Shown: positions 46,201 through 56,815 of the stretch, piece after piece
How the letters are laid out: each line of letters opens with the position of its first letter
Numbering within the stretch: position 1 is the stretch's first letter
Assembly (NCBI RefSeq): GCF_905171775.1
Contig: NC_053497.1
Coordinates: 39,097,781-39,161,780 of the forward strand
Length of the DNA stretch: 64,000 nt
DNA from: Rana temporaria
Taxonomy: Eukaryota > Chordata > Amphibia > Anura > Ranidae
Direction of reading: 5' to 3'
The notes under the pieces: generated by a model
Database searches by the model: none
Told to the model about the DNA's origin: nothing
Seen by the model: only the letters and a program-made list of their open reading frames with translations
Made by a program: the position numbers and the translations under genes

Positions 46201-46978
46201 CCCATCTGGGGGAACAGGCGCTACTTGGAGCTGGAAAGATTACAATATGGCACAAAATGGCAGAAGTATGGCATTATATATATGACACAAATATTTTGAG
46301 ATGGTAAACTGCGTGCCTTTTCTGCGCTACAGGCGGAATTTAATCTGCCTGCATCTATGCAGTTTTACTATTTCCAGCTCCAACATGCGGTAAGGGGGTA
46401 AGTCGAATGGGGACGCCTGGATTTTGGATCCTATCCCCATCTTTAACTACATGAAGGAAGTGACCACATTTAAAGGGTTCATATTGGGCAGTTACTCCAT
46501 GCTCCTCACCAAATTCCTTCCTTACAACACTGCAGGGATCATATCCACGTGTGAGAGGGAGGAAGAGGAAGACCAGTGGGAGGAGGCGCTTGCAGCAGTC
46601 CCCTCAAGTTCCTTAAACGTGGCTCAATGATTGTCCCAGCTTCTTTTACATGTACACTACACACCAGCTAGGCTGGTGAAAATGGGAGTATGGGAGGATC
46701 CTTCCTGTACCAGATGCAAGAGGTACCACAGAGACCTGATCCACATGTTGTGGAGGTGTCCCAAGTTACATCTTTATTGGAGGGAGGTCGTGGACACAAT
46801 TAACTGTGTATTTCTGGTTCAGCTGAAGACGCACCCAAAATCGTGCTTACTGGGTATCTTAGACACCGTCCCGGAGGAGGAGCCTGCTAGGATAGGGATA
46901 TTGAGGGCTCTCTTCCAGGCTCGGAAACTTATTCTGAGGCACTGGAACTCGGAGGAACCCCCTACAGTGCGGGAATGA
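43284..46978 (+). pseudogene. L1-like ORF2 (endonuclease-reverse transcriptase), broken
   Basis: APE-type endonuclease in 43284-44020: VSWNVRGLG, ALQETHL, GDFNCYLDP, SRIDLCIC and ISDHSPLIMDL, with a stop at 43839. RT in 44609-45826: EDGLPIEVYKNY, YRPISVLQTDVKILAKVLA, LSLDAHKAFDSIEWSYL, GTRQDCPILPLLF and catalytic MLYADDTMLLL. C-terminal zinc knuckle CTRCKRYHRDLIHMLWRC at 46707-46760. At least six stops or frameshifts separate the pieces. A 39-bp exact tandem duplication lies at 44154-44231. Confidence 0.88.
44154..44231 (+). repeat. 39-bp in-frame tandem duplication in L1-like ORF2
   Basis: Two identical 39-bp units in direct succession, each beginning AGATGGGACACATTCAAGG, duplicating the 13 residues RWDTFKAFLRGLF between endonuclease and RT. 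Confidence 0.93.
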
Positions 46979-47643
46979 ATTAACCAAATGGGTGATACTA
47001 TTAGATTGGAGAAATACATCTATCAGCACAGGGGGAGTATGAAGAAATTTGAAAGCATTTGGGCATGCTGGTTGAATGTCCCTGGGTTAGCTCCAGTTCA
47101 TCTAATCATGGGCTGCCTGTTACTATAAGAGGAGGGAGGAGGAAATGGGGCTCAGGGAGGCGATAGTGGTGCCAGTCACAAGTCACGGACCGGTGGCGGA
47201 ATGGTCATTGTGATTCCAAATGTGATGGCTAGCTATATCCCCAAATGTGGGCCGCACGGATGGGTATGTCCCTTGGAATACTATATGAGATGGTCCAGAA
47301 GTGAAGTGTCTGCTATGTATTAATGATTTGCTTTTGTAAGACTGGGTGTACTGTACTGCATTTATTCATGTTATTTTTGTATCTTCCTTTGTTTTTTGTC
47401 GTTTTTCTATAAAACCCTATTTGATTTAAAAAAAAAAAAATTAAGGTAGTCCAGAGTGGAGGATTTTATAAAGATCCTGCCAATTTGCCCTGAGGGTGAC
47501 AGGATCTCTTTAAAAAAAATGTGCATAGTGTGCCTTTAAATTGTTTCCATTATACAACTGACAAAATCAAGCGACATCAACAAATTTTGTTGGGAGATCA
47601 TCACTTGGAAATTCCTTTCTAAAACAGATAATTCTACCCCTAC

Positions 47644-47831
47644 CTTAGGAATCCTATATCCTCGGAAGGTGATGTCTTTGCTGGTAGCATGAAGTAATCC
47701 TGATGGAATTATATCAGCAAATCTCTGGATTTCATGTATAACGGCGTCTGTATATGGCATCTTGTTCCTGTCTTCCATAGAGGGAAGGCGATCTTGTCCA
47801 ATCACGGTGTCAATTTCTTTCTGGACCTTCT
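47644..47831 (-). CDS. CYP2 gene B exon 7 (K-helix)
   Basis: 188 bp, CCTGCAG acceptor and GTA donor after ...YRIPK. Contains the invariant K-helix ExxR as EIQR in DAVIHEIQRFADIIPSGL, and the MPYTDAV motif typical of CYP2. Confidence 0.95.
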
Positions 47832-48059
47832 CTGCAGGTTACATGAAAACTATGCTAGAAATGGTAATGAGATCTGCCTTAAAAACACACCATCAAAAAG
47901 CAAAAGCTCTCCATTAGAAGACAATGCTGTGCAATGACTAGTCAAAAACATGCCCCAGGTTGGAGAAAGAGATATAAGCAGCAGAAAAATGATGTGGGAT
48001 ACAGAGGCAGAAAAAGCCAACGGTTTAGAGCAATTGTAATCAGATAAGTCAGGAGTCAT

Positions 48060-48629
48060 GCCGCGTACACACGCCCGTTTTTCGGGTTGTAAATTTTTTT
48101 TTTTTTAATGCCATTAAAAACGATTGTGTGTGGGCTCCAGAGCATTTTTCAGGACGTAAAAAATGGGCATTAAAAATTTAGAACATACTCAAATTTTTCA
48201 CATAGTTTTTAACATTGTCGTTTTTTACGTCGTAAAAAATGGTCGTGTGTGGGCTTTAACGACGTGAAAAAAAACGCGCATGCTCAGAAACAAGTTATGA
48301 GACGGGAGCGCTCGTTCTGGTAAAACTAGCGTTCGTAATGGAGTAAGCACATTTATTACGCTGTAACAGACTGAAAAGCGCAAATCGTCTTTTACTAAAA
48401 CGAAATCAGCAAAAGCTGCCCCAAGGGTGGCGCCATCCGAACTGAACTTCCCCTTTATAGTGCCGTCGTACGTGTTGTACGTCACCGCGCTTTTCTAGAG
48501 CATTTTTTTTTTTCACGATCATGTGTAGGCAAAGCCGGTTTAACGATCGAGTTGAAAAAAACGTCGTTTTTTCTAGACCATTAAAAATTTAATTTTTTAC
48601 ATCCCGAAAAACGGTCGCGTGTACGCGGC
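48060..48629. mobile_element. GTACACAC-type MITE with GCCGCGTACACACG ends
   Basis: About 570 bp, left GCCGCGTACACACGCCCG, right GGTCGCGTGTACGCGGC. The flank TCA repeats on each side if one more base is counted into the ends. The core 48228-48470 is an inverse copy of the core of 15876-16378. Confidence 0.8.
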
Positions 48630-48759
48630 ATCAGAGTTGCTTCAGAAGGTCTTTCAAAAATAGGTAAAGCATAGACAGAAAATGAATTCTAAGACAGACC
48701 TGGCATCCAGCTATAGATTCAGAAAGGGGTTTGCGGCATGTTCTTCAACCTATAATTTT

Positions 48760-49215
48760 CACCTTAACCACTTCAATACAGGACACTTATACCCCCTTCC
48801 TGCCCAGGCCAATTTTCTGTTTCATTGCACCCATATGAAATGTTTATCATATCCCCCCAAAAAAAGACTGACAATTATTCTAAATGTTTTCTTTGTTTCT
48901 TTTATAACATTTTGCAAATAAATAATCTTTCTTCATACATTTAGGCCAAACTGCATACTGCTGCATTTCTTTGGCGAAAATAACCGAAATCAGTGTTTAT
49001 TCTGTAGGAAAGTTATAGAGTTTACAAACTATGGTATACATCTGAAAATCAATCAATCCTGATGTACTGTCTCATTTCTTGAGGCCCCAAAACACCAGGA
49101 CAGTACAAATACCCTCAAATGACCCTCTTTGCGGAAAGTAGACAGTCCAATGTATTTAGTAAGAGGCATGGTGAGTTTTTTTGTAATTTCTTGTCACTTT
49201 TTGGGGAAAATTAAG
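48760..49215. repeat. Interspersed repeat (CTTATACCCCCTTCCTGCCC family)
   Basis: Contains GGACACTTATACCCCCTTCC, TACAAACTATGGTATACATC and GATGTACTGTCTCATTTC blocks. A second diverged fragment at 51395-51600 shares the last two. Ends unclear. In intron 6 of gene B, close to exon 6. Confidence 0.6.
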
Positions 49216-49289
49216 AAATTAAAAACATAAGTTATTACTGAATGAAACTGATTCATTCAGTGTTTACTATTGTGATTAGCTGTGATTAC

Positions 49290-49431
49290 CTTGTATCTCT
49301 GGAAATTTCTGCATTATTAGGAAGGCATATCTTAGGGTAGCACTTGAAGTCTCAGTACCAGCAAAGAACAAGTCAAGAACTGATGCCAACAAGTTCTCTT
49401 CATTAAATTCTGTATTTGTTTTTTTTTTCTC
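49290..49431 (-). CDS. CYP2 gene B exon 6 (I-helix)
   Basis: 142 bp. The acceptor is ATAATAG and the exon starts with an A-rich, lysine-coding stretch (EKKKTN). I-helix motif LDLFFAGTETSSATLRYAF. Phase 1 donor GTAATC. Confidence 0.94.
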
Positions 49432-50347
49432 CTATTATAAAACACAGATACTCCAAATTAGTTGTGATGCACACATCTGTATACATACATTTATGTATTC
49501 TTTTTTTTAGTGGCCATCGTAGGCTATTATGTATGCACTGATGTCAAATATAACATACATTTTTTTTCTAGATATTAACATTTACAACTTAACGTGTTTT
49601 ATAGACAAGGGTGTGTGTCCTGCATTGTAGACGTGCACTGGCGAAAAATGTTTTTCTTTTGTTTTTGTTTCATCCTTTTTTTTTGCTTTTCGGGGCATTC
49701 GTTATGATCAAAATGTGTTATTTTTAATAAATGTTTAACTTCAGAAAATATGAATTTGTTACTTCCATTTGTTTAGATGTGGTTTTCATTATTTCGATAA
49801 TTCATAAAAATCTGAAATGTGAAAATCCAAAAATAAGAACGAAAATCTGAAAATTCGAAAGAACGTAAAACTAAAATCCCAAAATGTGAAAATCTGAAAT
49901 AATATCTAACTAATAATAACTAACTATTAAATTATAGGTATTGGAATTTCCATTAAAATTTGGCTGTTATGGAACACAACGTAAATACGAACATAAATAC
50001 AAATTAAGTTACAAATTATCCAAAATAACCAATGCCGCATCTAAATGAATGGAACGTAACAAATTAATAATTCGTTTAGATGCGACATTCGTTATTTCGG
50101 ATAATTCGTAACTTTGGATAAATTTGTATTTGTTACGTTCAGCCAAATTTGAAAGGAAAAGAAGGGGGAGGGTGGGGGTAAGGGAATAGTGGCCGAAGCT
50201 AAACCCAAAACTACCCACTCAATTGGTTTGTGGGGACTATCTCGGTACTATTTAAAAAAAATGATTAAACAAAATAATGTAAAAAGTTTATTGTGTATAA
50301 ATATTACATAAAAGTTGCGAAACAAACAATTAATTGTATAAATCAGT

Positions 50348-50409
50348 GATTGGTCGAGGTCGACTAGTTTCGCGGGAATTGAAATACCGCTTCATCAGGA
50401 CAGCCAATC
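50348..50409 (-). ncRNA. Hammerhead ribozyme candidate, left arm
   Basis: Minus strand: stem I outer helix GATTGG/CCAATC (6 bp), internal loop, inner helix GTC/GAC; CTGATGA (50398-50392); stem II GCGG/CCGC; GAAAC (50371-50367); a minimal C-TA-G helix III and cleavage triplet GTC. Every invariant core base is present and stem I pairing is perfect. Type I topology. The orientation is sense to CYP2 gene B (intron 5). Catalysis is inferred. Confidence 0.72.
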
Positions 50410-50887
50410 CGATGAGTCAATTAATAGTGTGCGGGGGCAGGACAGCCCAAGGGGTTCCCCCCGCGGCGGAAAAGGGGACCCAACTACTGGTGGTTATTGG
50501 CTCAGCAACGACACTTCAGGACGTGGTTTGGCACCATGTCGGGACTCCCCTGCGGGTACAGCTTACTCTATCCCTTAGTCCATGCATTACCATGCTATCT
50601 GTCACCAATACGGATACCTCCCCTGGTTGACTTAATACTGGTTATTCCAGTACAATTGGCTAAGCATACCAAGCTGTCTCCTTTAAATGTCCAGGTTGCC
50701 ATACCAGCCCACAGCCCCTGTCGTGCCCAATTGCTTGTCTATCACCAGGTCATTTCTCTTCATCACGACCTGGCTTTATCCCCCATAACTATTGACCATG
50801 AATTCCATGGCAAATTATCCCCTTTTCCGCCACAGGGGGGAACCCCTTGGGCTGTCCGGCCCCCGCACACCATTAATTGACTCATCG

Positions 50888-50949
50888 GATAGGCTGTCCT
50901 GATGAAGCGGTATTTCAATTCCCGCGAAACTAGTCGACCTCGACCAATC
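50888..50949 (+). ncRNA. Hammerhead ribozyme candidate, right arm
   Basis: Plus-strand twin of the left-arm motif: CTGATGA at 50899-50905, stem II GCGG/CCGC, GAAAC at 50926-50930, expected cleavage after 50935. Stem I has one change (GATAGG against CCAATC), so the outer helix has a mismatch that the left arm lacks. Confidence 0.7.
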
Positions 50950-51599
50950 ACTGATTTGTACAATTAATTGTTTGTTTCGCAACTTTTATGTAATATTTAT
51001 ACACAATAAACTTTTTACATTATTTTGTTTAATCTTTTTTTTTTAAAATAGTACCGAGATAGTCCCCACAAACCAATTGAGTGGGTAGTTTTGGGTTTAG
51101 CTTCGGCCACTATTCCCTTACCCCCACCCTCCCCCTTCTTTACCATAACTGGGATGATGGTACGGTTTTATTAACTATTATCAACCTTTACTTGAGGCTA
51201 TACTCCCCTTTTGTTCAAATTTGAAAGGAAATTTCAATACCTATAATTTAATAGTTAGCAATAGTTATTATTTGCATTGTTTTCTATTCAGCACTGCACT
51301 ACATTAACTGGAAATTGTGTGGTCATGCAACACTGTATGCAAGTTAACTTTTTTTTTCTTTTGCACAAATAGAACTTTCTTTTGGTGGTATTTGTTCATC
51401 ATCACTGGGTGTTTTTTTTTTTTTTGTGATATAAATGAAAAAGTGTATATTAATTGGCTTGTGTGAAAATTGTACCGTCTACAAACTATGGTATATATAT
51501 TTGAAAATTAATCAGTTCTGATGTACCGATGATCTAATTTCTACAGGCCCTAAAATGCAAGGACATTGCAAATTTACCCCTAAATAACCCCCCTTTTCT

Positions 51600-52707
51600 A
51601 AACCTTGCTTTATATAGCTTATGACAGCTCAGGAAGCTATCATTTGGCTTTGTGTAATGTTGCATCAGTTGTGTGCGATGGGCCATTGGGTCTTTTTTTC
51701 TTTTTCTTGAGTCTGCAGGCGGCAACCATGATTGACAATGGATTTACCATGAGGCACATTTTTGGGATATTTTATATTTTTTTAATAAAGGACTTCTTAA
51801 AAGTGTAGGTGTCTTTATTTCTAGGTGACATCTTTTTGTGAATGAGAAGGGATATACATTCATGGGGTGGGGGGCTGGTATCTTCGGCCCCCTTCTTATT
51901 AAGGGGGGCTTTCAGCTTCAGATAAGCCTGCCATCCACAGACCCCCACAACCACCAGGCCATGGTTGTGGAGAAGGGGCCCTAGTCCTCCTCAACATGTT
52001 GATGTTGAAGGCTTGTGGCCTGGAATTGTTTGGACGGGGTCAGGGATATAATCACACTCATCCCTCCTTCCTTTCCTGGCCAGCCAAGTCGCATGCTCGG
52101 ATAAAGGGTTTGGTATGGATTTCTGAGGACCTCACATATTTTTTGGTGTGAGGTACCCCCTTAAAAATCAATAGCGCATTTTGGGGGTACTCCATTTTTT
52201 TTCTTTCTTGTTGTACAATGTCCTACAGCAAAAATGTAGGGTTTCCCCCTTCCCTCAAAAAATAATCACACAATTTTTTATTATCAGTCAAAAAAACGTT
52301 ATCAAAAACAGCACACAGTCCCTACAAAGGTCTCCCACAATACATACCAAACTCTTAGGGGCATGCTTTGTATTTTGGGGAAACTGTGTGGGCAGCGTAC
52401 CCTTTTATCTTTACAAAAAAAAAAAAGCCAGGACGAATATGTTATTTTTCTTTGTAAATATTATATCACTGCTCCCAGCCGCATTAAAAATGTTTTTATT
52501 TTGTTTGCATTGCTACGCTCACCAGGGAAGTGCCCACACCCTTGTTATTTTTGCCACCCTTTTGCCTATTAGTCCACAAAATGGGCATGCTTAATTGGAC
52601 AGAATTGGTTCCCATCAATTTCAGTAAGGTTCTGATTTGATATATGAACTTCTTTAAAGTCTGCTGAATCCCGATCAAACCAAATTCAGGGAAGTTTGGC
52701 TCATCAC
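51600..52707 (+). repeat. TATA-to-AATAAA GC-rich repeat module, copy 3
   Basis: TTTATATAGC at about 51610, then TTTTAATAAAGGACTTC at 51780, then the shared GC block (GATAAGCCTGCCATCCACAG, CCACAACCACCAGGCC) and a terminus GTTTGGCTCATCACTA. Same architecture as 34135 and 60260 copies. Confidence 0.55.
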
Positions 52708-52996
52708 TACTTACTAGTCATTTTCTGACTTTTTTTACATGCTGATGTGGCCAGTAACATACTTTTTTTGGTGCTTCAGGTGAATGCATTTCCAAAAACC
52801 CTTTTATTGAAGCTTCATATTGACAGATGGAGTAGGGGACAAAAAGGTACGACACGAGTTATAAGGTTATGGATGCTATGGCTAATTACTAGGGCTACTC
52901 ATAGGTTATGCTTGTTCTTCTTAAAAGTATCAACAAAGTAGGGACAAACATTTCAGCAACATTCCAACACCAGTTTCACTCAACCTCTGAACTCAC

Positions 52997-53173
52997 CTCT
53001 TCCATCTTTATGAGAAAACAGTCTATGAAGTCCTGTGGACAATTTTCATCCAGAACTTCTCGGTGGGACTGCACCGTCTCCCTTACAAATTTCCTTAGCT
53101 TTTCAAAATTGGCAAAAATGTTCTGATGGGGTCCGGGAACCTTGCTCAGCAAGTTTGGAAACATGTTAAGAAT
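52997..53173 (-). CDS. CYP2 gene B exon 5
   Basis: 177 bp, GTTTTAG acceptor and GTGAGT donor. Motifs SKVPGPHQNIF and CPQDFIDCFLIKMEE. Confidence 0.94.
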
Positions 53174-53242
53174 CTAAAACAGAAAATAAAAAAAAATATA
53201 TATATATACATATATTTATTTTTAGCTTAGTTCTCAAATTCT

Positions 53243-53923
53243 GGGCCAGATTCACAGAAAACTCCGGCGGCGTAACGTATCGTCGTTACGTTACACCGCC
53301 GCAAGTTTTCAGCGCAAGTGCCTGATTCACCAAGTACTTGCGTGTAAACTTACGGCGGTGTATCGTAAATACGTCCGACGCAAGCCCGCCTAATTCAAAT
53401 GGGGCGTGTACCATTTAAATTAGGCGCGCTCCCGCATTCTGCGCATGCTCCGTTCGCAATTTTCCCGACGTGCTTTGCGCGAAATTACGGCGCGCCGACG
53501 TGTTTGTGAATGGCGACGTGCGTAACGTAATTACGCCGTACTTACGCCGAAAAAAAAAAATAAAAAATTTGACGCGGGAACGACGGCCATACTTTAACAT
53601 GGGCTGTGTAAAGTTAAGCCATGAAAAAGCATGACTAACTTTGCGACAGGAAAAAAAGACTTGCGACGACGTAACGACCGCGCGTACCTTCGTGGATCGC
53701 CGTAAAAGCTAATTTGCATACCGGACGCTGGAAAATGACGTGAACTCCACCCGGCGGCCGAATTATTGCATCCTAAGATCCGACGGTGTAAGTCAATTAC
53801 ACCTGTCGGATCTTAGGGCTATCTATGCTTAACTGATTCTATGAATCAGTCGCATAGATACTCTCAGAGATACGACGGCGTATCAGGAGATACACCGTCG
53901 TATCTCTTCTGTGAATCTGGCCC
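53243..53923. mobile_element. PIF/Harbinger MITE, TSD TCT
   Basis: 681 bp, ends GGGCCAGATTCACAGA / TCTGTGAATCTGGCCC, duplication TCT. In intron 4 of gene B, about 70 bp upstream of the exon 5 acceptor, with a TA-repeat (53195-53218) between. Confidence 0.9.
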
Positions 53924-53926
53924 TCT

Positions 53927-54515
53927 GTGTCTAGTTGCCAGTTACAAGTCTTTGTTGAATATACTAAAGCCTCACCAACAGCCTTTAAGACTCTTTGGGT
54001 AAATGTGCTATTCGGAGGTTCAAGGATACATTTCACAAGCTGAAAAAATTGTATCGCTATGTTGTTTGCAGCTGTTATTACACAGAAATGCATTCTTTTA
54101 TCTTTGGACATGAGACTGCAATATGTTATGTTTTCAAATACATTCCTATCAGTACATACTACACTTTGAGTCTTTATGTCTTATATGCCCCCCCCCCCCC
54201 TTCCCTTATACTGAGAGTGGAGTTGATGAGCCGTGAGTGTTTGAGGCTGTTCCTATCAGTTTGAATTCTGTTTTTTGGCTTTTTATTGATTTGAAAGCCA
54301 ACAACTTTTAGTAAGCAGCCAATTATACCTTTGCTTCCACTGGACGTTTGGGGACACTTTAACTGCTTATCTATTTTTTTGGAGTCACTTCAGGGCGTAT
54401 CATCTGCTTTTTGTACATTTGTGGACTTCGTCTTCGTTTTTTTTCCCCACATATTTGTTATTTATGTATGGGTTGCTCTATGGACAATTTTGTGTCACTA
54501 TTTGTAATCACACAC
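53927..54515. other. Intron 4 sequence of gene B
   Basis: C-run at about 54190. No gene or defined repeat. Confidence 0.4.
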
Positions 54516-54518
54516 TTA

Positions 54519-55210
54519 GGGCCAGATCCACGTAGTTTGGCGCATTAATCCGCCGGGCGTAGCGTATCTAACGCCGCCGTAACTTTTTTTTTTCAAATCC
54601 TCAAAGAATTTGCACCGTAAGTTACGGCGGCGTAGTGTATCTTTGGCGGCGTAATGGTGCGCCATTCAAATCTCTATGATGGGGGCGTGTTTTATGTAAA
54701 TACGTCGCGACCCGACTTAAACAACGTTTTTTTTTAACTGCGCATGCGCCGTCCATGGGGGTATCCCAGTGCGCACGCTCTAAATTAACCCGGAACAAGC
54801 CAATGCTCACGACAGTGACGTCATTCTACGCAAATCCCTATTCGCGAACGACTTACGCAAACAACGTCAAAAATTCAAAATGCGAGGCGGGAACGACGGC
54901 CACACTTAACATTGAGTACGCCTCATAATAGCCGAACGCAAAGGACGTAAAAAAAATGCGCCGGACGGACGTACGTTCGTGGATCGCCGTAACTAGCTAA
55001 TTTGCATACTCGACGAGGAATTCGACGGAAACGCCACCTAGCGGCCGCCGAAAAATTGCATCTTAGATCCGACGGCGTACTAAGATCGAGCCGAGATGCC
55101 GTCGTATCTTGTTTTGAAGATACAAAGATACAAAACAAAGATACGATAAATTTGAAATTACGCGGCGTATCAATAGATACGCCGGCGTAATTGTTCTGTG
55201 GATCTGGCCC
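54519..55210. mobile_element. PIF/Harbinger MITE, TSD TTA
   Basis: 692 bp, ends GGGCCAGATCCACG / GTGGATCTGGCCC, duplication TTA at 54516-54518 and 55211-55213. Both ends share the variant GATCCAC for GATTCAC, so the variant arose before this insertion or the ends were homogenised. Confidence 0.9.
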
Positions 55211-55440
55211 TTAGATTTTTAGTTTGATTGTAGTAAGTGCTGCACTTTTGTTTAAATATATTGATTGGATTGGTATCTGTTGACCTGTGACTTGTGCTAG
55301 CAGCGTTTTTTTTCCAATTTTTTAAATCTTTTTGATTTATCTAGCGCAGATGTTCACAAGTTCAGAATCTTCACTGATATACAGCTTTTCAATATATTAT
55401 CAAGCAGCATTTATAGTGCTGAATCTCATCTTGTGTGTAA

Positions 55441-55842
55441 GGCCGCGTACACATGGTCGGTCCTCCGGACCGTTCTCATCGGTTAACCGATGAAGCTGAC
55501 TGATGGTCTGATGTGCCTACACACCATAGGTTAAATAACCGATCGGGTCAGAACGCGGTGACGTAAAACACAACGACGTGCTGAAAAAAACGAAGTTCAA
55601 TGCTTCCAAGCATGCGTCGACTTGATTCTGAGCATGCGTGGATTTTTAACCGATGCTTTTGCATACTAACCGTCGGTTTTGACCTATCGGTTAGGCGTCC
55701 ATCGGTTCAATTTTAAAGCAAGTTCTACATTTTTTGACCGAAGGATAACTGACCGATGGGGCCCACACACAGTCGGTTTGGTCCGATGAAAAGGTCCTTC
55801 AGTCCGTTTTCATCGGTTTTGACCGACCGTGTGTACGCGGCC
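55441..55842. mobile_element. GTACACAC-type MITE, TSD TAA
   Basis: 402 bp, ends GGCCGCGTACACATGGTCGG / GACCGTGTGTACGCGGCC, flanked by TAA on both sides. Core (55554-55640) matches the MITE at 25401-25768 although the arms differ. Confidence 0.8.
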
Positions 55843-56143
55843 TAACACTACTCCAAAAATGGGTATATGTGAATGTGCTCCTCTTCAGAATCCTAGGTGG
55901 ATTTTGCCTTTGCTGATAGCATGGATTTTGGTATCAATTTGTAATAATGTTTTTTTTTTAAATATGGCAGTCATACACATACTGTAATGCTGAATGATTA
56001 ATCATACATGGTGGAAAATATAGTAATCATCTCATATCTAAATACATTTTGCCTTTAAGCCAATAGACATCACTTATCAATACAATTTTATAGCAAACAC
56101 ATTACAGCTATCTAAAACAAAAAGTCTCCTTTTGAATATTCAC

Positions 56144-56304
56144 CTGGCCTGCCCGAGAGTTTAGTCCCCTGACAATTTCTCTGATGTACTGTAGAAGGGT
56201 CATAAATTTCTTGTCTTCATAGTCAAATCTCTTACCAAACACAATGGAACAAATAACGTTGGAGACAGCCAATCCCAGCAGATATGTTGGGTCAAAAGAG
56301 GAGT
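56144..56304 (-). CDS. CYP2 gene B exon 4
   Basis: 161 bp, CAATAG acceptor and GTGAAT donor. Conserved segment VSNVICSIVFGKRFDYEDKK followed by an R-rich E-F loop ending SRAGQ. Confidence 0.94.
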
Positions 56305-56815
56305 CTATTGACAGAAAAAAAATCCAGTTGGAGGGCTATCACTATACAGAATTAAATAGAAATAAAGACAATGTTTTTTTTTTCATTTTGGAATGAGTAA
56401 GGGAGGGTTAAATCCCCTGTCAGTTTTTTTTCCATCTGCACCCAACTAGGAGATTTTACTTCCTGTCCTATAGCCATGTGCATTAATGAGCCTTGACCCT
56501 GACACCAGTTTTCCTTACTTGGACCACTTCTGGTAGTTCCTGACCACTGCAGACTGGGAACATCCTACAATAGCTGTATTTTTGGAGTTGCTTAGACCCA
56601 GTCGTCTAGCTATTACTATTCGGCCCTTGTCAACGTCAGTCAAATCCTTATGCTTGCCGTTTTTTTTTGGCCTTTAACATGTAGACTTCAGGGACAACCT
56701 TTCACTTTCTGCCTAATATATCCCAGCCACTTTCAGGTGCCATTGTAACAAGATAATCAATGTTTTTCACTTTACCTGTCAGTGATCGTAATGTTATGAC
56801 TGAACAGTGTAATTA
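56305..56815. other. Intron 3 of gene B, degenerate repeat
   Basis: 56500-56810 contains a run (TAACAAGATAATCAATG, CACTTTACCTGTCAGTGATC, TAATGTTATGACTG) that looks like an old dispersed repeat found in many lower vertebrates; I cannot class it. No gene. Confidence 0.35.

Larger units (their letters stand above)
41410..47447 (+). mobile_element. L1-clade LINE, near full length, decayed
   Basis: About 6 kb with 5' leader, ORF1, ORF2 (endonuclease, RT, zinc knuckle) and a poly-A tail (47430-47441). Probable 15-bp duplication GTCCAGACTGGAGGA (41395-41409) / GTCCAGAGTGGAGGA (47450-47464), one mismatch. The 5' boundary is uncertain. In intron 7 of gene B, antisense, directly adjoining the Tx1-like insertion. 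Confidence 0.8.
50160..51215. mobile_element. Inverted-arm, hammerhead-bearing (Penelope-like?) non-autonomous element
   Basis: 1056 bp flanked by exact 16-mers CAAATTTGAAAGGAAA (50144-50159, 51216-51231). Two arms, about 50160-50480 and 50815-51141, are near-perfect reverse complements of each other, separated by about 335 bp without a reading frame. A 74-bp tail follows on the right only. Each arm has a hammerhead core and an AATAAACTTTTTAC signal. Long TSD, asymmetrical tail and hammerheads in terminal pseudo-repeats match what is known of Penelope-like retroelements; no RT or GIY-YIG is present, so the class is inferred. Confidence 0.75.
49600..51310. repeat. AT-rich palindromic host repeat interrupted by the hammerhead element
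   Basis: The arm TAACTATTAAATTATAGGTA (49920) with TTTGGCTG is mirrored after the insertion by CAATACCTATAATTTAATAG (51234). It is rich in TCGAAA/ATTCGTAAC motifs (CTGAAAATTCGAAAGAACG). The mirror arm preserves the pre-insertion sequence of the site used by the element at 50160-51215. Confidence 0.65.

Noticed and set aside
50496..50880. 127-codon frame in the spacer and right arm of the hammerhead element
   Set aside because: No domain recognised, runs through the inverted arm, and no sign of selection can be read.
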